Shown in pieces: positions 33,671 through 39,443 of a stretch of 39,443 nucleotides of DNA; the first letter of the stretch is position 1; each line of letters opens with the position of its first letter. The stretch spans positions 1 through 39,443 of the forward strand of contig MU119603.1 of NCBI GenBank assembly GCA_014904845.1. Reading direction: 5' to 3'. Below the pieces are notes generated by a model. That model saw nothing but the letters and a program-made list of their open reading frames with translations, had not been told where the DNA came from and did not search any database. Position numbers and translations under genes: made by a program. The DNA is from Acephala macrosclerotiorum. Taxonomy: Eukaryota > Ascomycota > Leotiomycetes > Helotiales > Mollisiaceae.

Positions 33671-36411
33671 TTAAACTTTTTCTTCTATATAAAATAGGTT
33701 ATTTTCCTCTAAAATTCCAATTTTACTTTGTATCTCTTCTTGTTTCTCTTCGTCTTTAAATATTCCCCAACTTTTAAGACATATAATCTTCTCAAAAGAC
33801 TCTTTACTAAGTCTATTTCTCAGTTTAGATATAATAAGAGCCCCTTGAGAAAAGAATCGTTCACTACTAGTCGAAGTAGCGGGAATTCCAAGGTATTTTC
33901 GAGCTATTAAAGATAAAATAGGATATTTAGCTTCATTAGTCTTCCAATAATCTAAAGGCTTAATCTATAAGTAAATTAGTATATATATATATATATATTA
34001 TTAAAATTTATTTGTGAGTAATTAAAATAAATTTAAGTATTTTTTACTTACTTTTTTATCTGCTCTTTTTTCACTTAAATAAGTTATTAATTCATTCTCA
34101 ATATCATCGTCCGTATTATTGATATATATATCAAGATCATCGTCATTTTAATCACTAGTTTCGTTATCTGATATTTGGATAATAAGATTATCTTTTAAAT
34201 AATCCAATTTATATCTAAAAATAAAAATTAGTAAAATTATAATAAATAAATTAATAATAATTTTAACTTACGTTTGATAATCAGTATATAATCTATTATA
34301 TATATCAGATATTATACCCGAAGATAAACCGATATTAGTTAATTCTTCTTTTTTAATTCTAGAATCTAAAATTAAAACTAAATATAAAACTTTATTTTTA
34401 TTATCTAAAACTCCTAGTTTTGAATAATACTTTCGAAGTTTAGCTATTCTTTTATCAATAGTTTCAATAAAAGCTTTATCTTTCTATTAAAGTTAATATA
34501 AAATTTTATTTAATAAAATTTAAAAAACTTACTTTAAATTCATTTCTAAACTTTTCAAGTTTAGAATAAATTTTATATACTTCTGATATAATATAATATA
34601 TAGTCGAGTAAGCTTCGACTTGTAATTTCGTTGTAGCTTTAACAAATATAGAAATAATATTTAATATATTATTTAAATATATTATTTCTATATTTGTTAA
34701 AATTAAAATTTTATTTTTAAAAGCTTTCGAATTAGAACTATTAATAACAACTTTAATAGCTTCGTATATATGTAAGAAGTTCTTTAACATATAATAAGTT
34801 GAAGACCATCGTGTTTTTTGATCTAAAATAATTAATATTTATTTAAAATATATAAAATAAAATAATAAATAAATTTTTTATTAATAAAATAATAAACTAA
34901 CCAAATTGAGGAAAACAAGCATTTTCTATTGCAAATGCTTTAATTTGAGCGTCTAATAACCGTCGATTTTCTTGGTTATATTTAAGACCAATTATAGTTT
35001 TTCGAACTTTTTACCAAATCGATAAATCTAAATAATTAATTAGTAAATATATTATAATTAATAATAAATATAACTTACTAGTATTTTGTTCTATAATTGG
35101 CTCTTTTTGTTCTTCTTCTTTTTCTTTTTCTTCTTCGTATACATCTTTTATATAAGAAGTATCATAATCGTTTTTAATAAGAGATTTCAAAATATTTTGA
35201 ATAACTAAGTTTAAAACATGAGCTATACAAAGAATATCGCCTTGAAACTTTATTTCTTCTTTATTATAATGCTTTATAAAAGCCTTTAATAAAGTATCAT
35301 TTGAAGAAGCATTATCTCTCGTAATACTATTTTAAAATAATTAGTTAATATTTTCTTTAAATAAATTAATATAATTAAAATAAATTAAAATTAAATACCT
35401 TGTAATATTATACTCAATATTATAATCTTTTAAAGCTTTTAGAAGAACTTGATTCATATAAACACTCGAGTGAATATCTGATAAGTCTTTCATAGCAAGT
35501 AAATAAGATTTTAATTTAAAATCTTTATTTATAAAATGACTAAAATTAAATTAATAAATATTCAAAATTATAATTATAATATAAAACTTACATAGTAATT
35601 CCAAGAAAAGCATCTTGATTTATAGCCGTCCAAGCGTCTAAAGTTATAGAAAAACTTTCTTGACTTTTAATATTTTCGAATAATTCGTTTTTAATTAAAT
35701 TTAAATTATTATTATAATTTAAATTTAATTCATCCGCAATAAGTTGTGAATATATAGGTGGTACTTCTCTATAAATAAATTAGAAATTTATATTAATAAT
35801 ATTTTAGAACTTACTTATTTAAATAAACTATAAATCCTTTAAAACTATTCGAAATAATAGCTCGAAAAAATATATTATTAGAAATAATAAAGTTTAATAA
35901 TAATCTTTTAAAGTGATTTGTAGTAAATTTTTCTTTGTTATCTTCGGATTGATTTTGAAAAGCCGAAATAATAGTCGATTGATTTGACGTAGTAATTTCA
36001 ACTAATAAAAATTAATATATATTGATTAATTAATTATTATAAAAATAACTTACAAGGATTTACTCCTATTTTTAATAGCTCAAGATCGATTGTTTTATGA
36101 GAATGTTTATAATGACTCAAATAATTACTAGTTTGAGCATTAACTCGTTAATCAAACCATGTTTTACTAAAAAAAATATTAATATTATTTATTATTAAAA
36201 TTTATTAAATTACTTACTAGCATTCTCTAAATAAGCATTTAATAGTAACAGTTCGATAATTGTTGATATTCTCGGGATTATCTTTAATCGGATCTAAAGA
36301 CTTCGAAAATAATTTAAATTTAAATATAGCGAGTTGATTTTCAAGAAGTTCTAATTCAAAACCAGATTGATTTTGCTTTATATTGAGATTAATTGAAGTT
36401 TGTTGAGACAT
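33671..36411 (-). pseudogene. hAT transposase, 11 exons, three in-frame stops
   Basis: Exons on the minus strand: 36411-36218, 36166-36054, 36001-35815, 35768-35592, 35539-35399, 35326-35079, 35027-34902, 34822-34533, 34483-34272, 34214-34052, 33964-33671; 2145 nt, 714 codons plus stop. All ten introns have GT/AG ends and all phases agree. In order there are a BED-finger-like N-terminal part (IKCLFREC, then NYLSHYKHSH), an FKRLLLNFI segment, SITLDAWTA (first catalytic Asp), ITRDNASSNDTLL (second Asp), DILCIAHVLNLVIQ (the C-x2-H motif), KTRWSSTYYML, and a full C-terminal dimerisation domain (LDYWKTNEAKYPILSLIARK, then PATSTSSERFFSQG). In-frame TAA codons lie at 36150-36148, 35013-35011 and 34150-34148. 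Each can be read as a former CAA hit by a C-to-T change, so the copy is probably inactive. Terminal TAA at 33673-33671. Confidence 0.9.
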
Positions 36412-36808
36412 ATTCGAATAAATATAAAATAATAAAATCTTTTTATAATTGAAAGTTTATCAAAAGGATTTAAGATTAATTTTTTATTTGATTTTGAAAT
36501 TATATAAATCAAAGAAATTCATATATTTATATAAGAAACTGATTAATTCTAAAGTAATCTTTAATATTCTTTTAATTAGTAATAAACTTATGATTTATAA
36601 GTATTATTGATTATTTTGCGTGATTTTTAATTCTTTTATTTATAATAATATTATTAATTATACTTCGAAGAATCGAGGTGTTTCTACCAAGTTCTATCTC
36701 GCTTGTTTAGCGAGAAGGCGTTAACTAAGCCTAAGACAAGTTCTTTACCGAGACACGTTACTATATTAGGCTAGTGCCTCGCTTATGTGACCACGTGATA
36801 ATTATTCT
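36412..36808. other. hAT 5' non-coding region
   Basis: Between the transposase start and the right subterminal repeat. The part at 36665-36790 is distinctly GC-richer (tcgcttgtttagcgagaagg and onward) than the rest of the element. It may be the transposase promoter or 5' UTR, or a nested fragment. No coding frame. Confidence 0.4.
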
Positions 36809-36887
36809 GAGTTACTCAAATAATTACTCTAGATTAATGAGTAAAATAAGAGTAACGCCTAAAACAGTTGAGTAGAATAAGAGTAAT
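36809..36887 (+). repeat. hAT subterminal direct repeat, right copy
   Basis: Counterpart of 33444-33526 in direct, not inverted, orientation. It is followed by a CTACTCTACTCTACTC run up to the terminal inverted repeat. CACGTGAT precedes it at 36792-36799; on the left side the same octamer (33554-33561) follows the repeat. Confidence 0.85.
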
Positions 36888-36926
36888 GGCCGTTACTCTA
36901 CTCTACTCTACTCATTTGACACACTG

Positions 36927-36934
36927 CCAAAGCT
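36927..36934 (+). repeat. Target-site duplication, right copy
   Basis: CCAAAGCT directly after the right terminal inverted repeat. Fusing the flanks at one copy rebuilds the pre-insertion site. Confidence 0.95.
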
Positions 36935-37040
36935 GCTCGGCCTTGCATCCAATTTAGACTCTGTATACTCCCAAGTTCCCGAGCTTGTTGACCTCGCACA
37001 GGCCTGCACCAAAGAATTGCAAGATGGCTACTGTAACGCT

Positions 37041-37702
37041 CTACAGCTCGTTTATCTTTATTTCAGCTTGCCGTCCCATTTTCGCCTCCGAATCGGCTCG
37101 GTTCTGCCATTGCTTGAGCTCGCTCACCTGCATTGCCAAGCGGTTTTGCAGCTCATTAATTTTCGAACTAAAGCTAACACCATCTTTGGGGCAATGTACG
37201 TACTTTTCGGTTAGTTGGGGTTGCCAATAGAAACAGGTGACATTGCGTACTATTCCGGCGGCGCTTCCAGCAGGGAGCTCACGTGACTTTTCATTCCCCA
37301 CGGCTTCGAATGATAGACCGACTTCTCGGTACACTACAATATACTGTAACTCTTTCAAAGCACTGATTGAGTGGTCGCTTATGTTCTTCGAGAACAAGTG
37401 TTCCCTGTCACTCATCCTCTCCCAAGTATACATGTCGTCGGGGTTCGGTTTGAGCCGTACTTGAGACGGCTCTACCTGAATCCCCAGCTTGTTGTCTGCA
37501 GGTTAGCGTTAGAAAACCGGAAACAGAGTTTTGATTTTTGTTGCATATCGCGATGCTCTGGAGTAATGTCTCCTTATTGGAAACCTTGTAGACAGACGAA
37601 ATTTGGCTTCAAGATGCGCTTTTCTCGTTTCAATTAATTGAAAGCCTTATAGATATTATAGCCCTTCCGATCAATATTACCTTTGTCTTTGGGGCATTTC
37701 AT
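37041..37702 (-). pseudogene. Damaged paralog of the coiled-coil gene (copy B)
   Basis: Exon 2 (37495-37041) encodes KLGIQVEPSQVRLKP, then DDMYTWERMSDREHLFSKNI, SDHS, VGLSFEAVG and a start of coiled coil (VSFSSKINELQ to GRQAEIKINEL). It aligns colinearly with copy A including the acceptor phase (AG followed by two nt completing a split codon). It ends at a TAG (37043-37041) where copy A continues for some 60 residues. Probable exon 1 is 37702-37585 (MKCPKDKGNIDRKG and onward, LKREKRILKP matching LKRAEWNRKC of copy A), with an in-frame TAA at 37636-37634 and a weak GTTTCC donor. Both stops are explained by C-to-T at CpA (CAG to TAG, CAA to TAA). Either a RIP-hit duplicate or a truncated gene. 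Confidence 0.6.
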
Positions 37703-38569
37703 GATTTTTGCGATGTGTGGGCATTGATTAGAAGTTCCCAAGGATTGCTAAGTCTTTTTGGTGGTCTGTACTATATAGAAAATGTGGAGTAAGGCGGTCA
37801 GGAATAGGGTAGTATTAAGACAGATGTAGAGAACTCTGGATATTTAAGAAATACCAAGTATTGTACAATATACTTTTGTGGAGTGGTTAAGGCTTTTGTA
37901 GAATGAAGTTCTCGAGAAACTCTATACTCGTGGACTTTTGATCACTTGCCTCTTGGCATCCCCACTAAAACGTGTGGAAGGTTCTAAAAGATTTTTGAAA
38001 GTAGTAGTAGGCTGCTTTTCGATTCTGTTACCACCATCACTTTCTCTTTCTATCTTTCGTGGTATGGTCTCCGCAGCAGGTAATACGGCCTTAAAGGCCG
38101 CTCGATTTACGGAGCAAACGCGGAGTTTGTTTCGCGCTATACTTGCTGAGAATAGCATTGCTGATACCGATGATGCCATATTGCAATAGGAGATGGTTAT
38201 GTTTTTTAAACTTAGTGAGTGGCATTTGTAGGCAATTAGGTTCGAATTAACCGTATCTAGCCCGTTCACATCGAATCAAGCTGGGCCGCCCAGGTGACTT
38301 TGCTAATTGCCCGCTGAGTATCGACGACGACCACGACGGCGGCGAAGATATCAACGATAGTGTCATAAAATCTGCCATCCCTTCGCTGCCACAATCTCCC
38401 GCGTCGCCGCCTCGGACGTTTCGTCGTTCGTCATTATACCGAGTTCTCCGTCGTCACCGCCTTCTTGTTAGACTTTCGAGTGGTTTTAGTGCTGAGTAAG
38501 CACTGCAATAGATGTAATGTCCCCGCACCTAGCTAGATCTTACTACCTAAATCAATCAATCAAATTATT
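37703..38569. other. Region with overlapping unsupported frames
   Basis: Overlapping open frames run on both strands at about 37922-38269 (minus, 115 codons) and 37938-38189 (plus, 83 codons). Neither shows a recognised domain, and at most one can be real; the plus-strand end (AARFTEQTRSLFRAILAENS) looks slightly more protein-like. From 38290 to 38470 there are many cgacga and cgtcg words without a long frame. A segment at about 38513-38566 (tgtaatgtccccgcacc, then aaatcaatcaatcaaatt) may be a transposon boundary. Confidence 0.35.
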
Positions 38570-39443
38570 AAATCTATCGATTATATTACTCAAATTGATA
38601 GATTATAAGCTCGAAAAGTGTTTATTGAAATCGTCGTATTTTTTTATTTTAAAATAATTAATTTTATTCGTTATAGCGATTTTAATAGTTTTAATCGGTA
38701 TTATAGTATTTATTTTTATAGTATTTTATTACGTTTGCAAATAGAGAAAAATTGAAATTTTTACGAGAAATAACTATTTTCGATTTAAAAACTTTTGTTT
38801 AATCGTTTTTGCTAGTTTTATACTATTAAACTAATTAATAGCGAAAAATCGAAATCGGTTTTTTTTTGCATTAATCGATCGAATTATAACTTAGAAAAAA
38901 AAAAAACTATTAAAACTATTTAAATTATTTTAAATAATATAAATAATAAACTATAAAATAAAATCTTTTTATTAGTTTTTTTTGAAAATATTAAAAAAAT
39001 TTAAAACGAATTTAAAAAGTATAATAAAATCGTTAATTTTATTTAAATATTTATTTAACGAACGAATTTTAAATAAAAAAAATTTAAAACTTTTAAAAAA
39101 ATCAAAAAATTCGTAGATCGTTTCAAGTTTTATAAACTTTAATTCGTAATAATCGAAAGATTAATTATCGATAATAAGATTTTAAATCAAATTATAATAA
39201 TTATTTTTAAGAATAGTAATTATAAAATACGAAATATTATATTTTTCGTTTATTAAAAATCGAATATATATTCGATAAAACGATTATTATATTATAAGTT
39301 TATAATAAGAAAAAGATTTTAATAATTATAAATTATATTCGTAGAAAAAAACAATAATATAATTATAAACAATTTCGTAATAATAAACAAATTAAAAATA
39401 AAAAACGAAAAATTAATCGTAGTAATTGTAATAATAATAATAA
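38570..39443. repeat. AT-rich, RIP-like degraded island (right edge)
   Basis: AT-rich to the end of the window with cytosines again enriched in CpG. Fragments such as gtagatcgtttcaagttttataaact (39112-39137) hint at an old protein-coding element, possibly a retrotransposon gag-like frame, but stops prevent a call. Continues beyond the window. Confidence 0.7.

Larger units (their letters stand above)
33414..36926 (-). mobile_element. Full-length hAT-superfamily DNA transposon
   Basis: 3513-bp element bounded by perfect 12-bp terminal inverted repeats: CAGTGTGTCAAA at 33414-33425 and its reverse complement TTTGACACACTG at 36915-36926. Both ends are flanked by the same 8-bp target duplication, CCAAAGCT (33406-33413 and 36927-36934), the hallmark of hAT insertions. 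Inside, on the minus strand, is one long 11-exon transposase frame. Subterminal regions are rich in TTACTC/GAGTAA words and carry CACGTGAT near each end. It inserted between two related coiled-coil genes. The clean target duplication and intact ends point to a fairly recent insertion, yet the transposase is interrupted by three stops. Confidence 0.96.

Noticed and set aside
33671..36411. Stop-codon reassignment (TAA read as Gln) to explain the transposase frame
   Set aside because: TAA is used as the terminator of the same frame, as of copy B's neighbours, and most Gln codons in it are still CAA; C-to-T mutation is the simpler explanation.
37922..38269. Overlapping frames on both strands as possible genes
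   Set aside because: Neither shows a domain, splice support or homology I can recognise; left as an undetermined region.

Overview
The window looks like nuclear DNA of a filamentous ascomycete (Pezizomycotina; Leotiomycetes is a guess from overall feel, not shown). The signs are introns of mostly 46-80 nt with GTRAGT donors and CTAAC/CTGAC branch sites, HET-domain genes, and sharp switches between gene-bearing DNA of normal base composition and extremely AT-rich islands of the kind left by repeat-induced point mutation (RIP).

Layout. 1-830: AT-rich island. 1068-2882 (+): single-exon HET-domain protein. 3012-7998 (-): a seven-exon gene, convergent with it, for a 1531-aa sacsin/NO VEIN-type protein (GHKL ATPase fold at the N-terminus, DUF3883 at the C-terminus). 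8900-9300: small AT-rich remnant. 9409-11517 (-): secreted FAD-dependent L-amino-acid oxidase, three exons. 13163-13648 (-): small Ser/Thr-rich protein of unknown function. 14998-15981 (+): QCR10, a small subunit of respiratory complex III, six exons. 16770-18132 (+): CHIP/STUB1-like TPR plus U-box ubiquitin ligase with a polypyrimidine minisatellite in intron 2. 18133-20350: no gene recognised. 21020-26640: a 5.6-kb AT-rich island in which nearly every surviving C is followed by G. 27099-29670 (+): HET protein with a TPR-like segment and about nine C-terminal ankyrin repeats that are nearly identical at DNA level. 30418-31134 (-): thaumatin-like secreted protein. 31.88-32.09 kb: minisatellite. 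32263-33005 (-): coiled-coil protein of an unrecognised family. 33414-36926: complete hAT DNA transposon with an 8-bp target duplication; its 11-exon transposase frame is interrupted by three TAA codons. 37041-37702 (-): damaged paralog of the 32.3-kb coiled-coil gene. 38570-39443: AT-rich island.

The conserved core (L-amino-acid oxidase, QCR10, CHIP) occupies the middle, 9.4-18.1 kb. The flanks hold accessory genes typical of self/non-self recognition (two HET proteins, a GHKL/DUF3883 protein), each close to TE-derived or RIP-degraded DNA. The three TAA codons in the transposase and the two stops in the damaged paralog can each be explained by a C-to-T change in CpA, as expected if RIP acted here.

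All exon joins were worked out by hand from splice signals and reading-frame closure. They close in frame for every multi-exon gene, but no transcript evidence was available. Family assignments come from recognised motifs, not from database searches.
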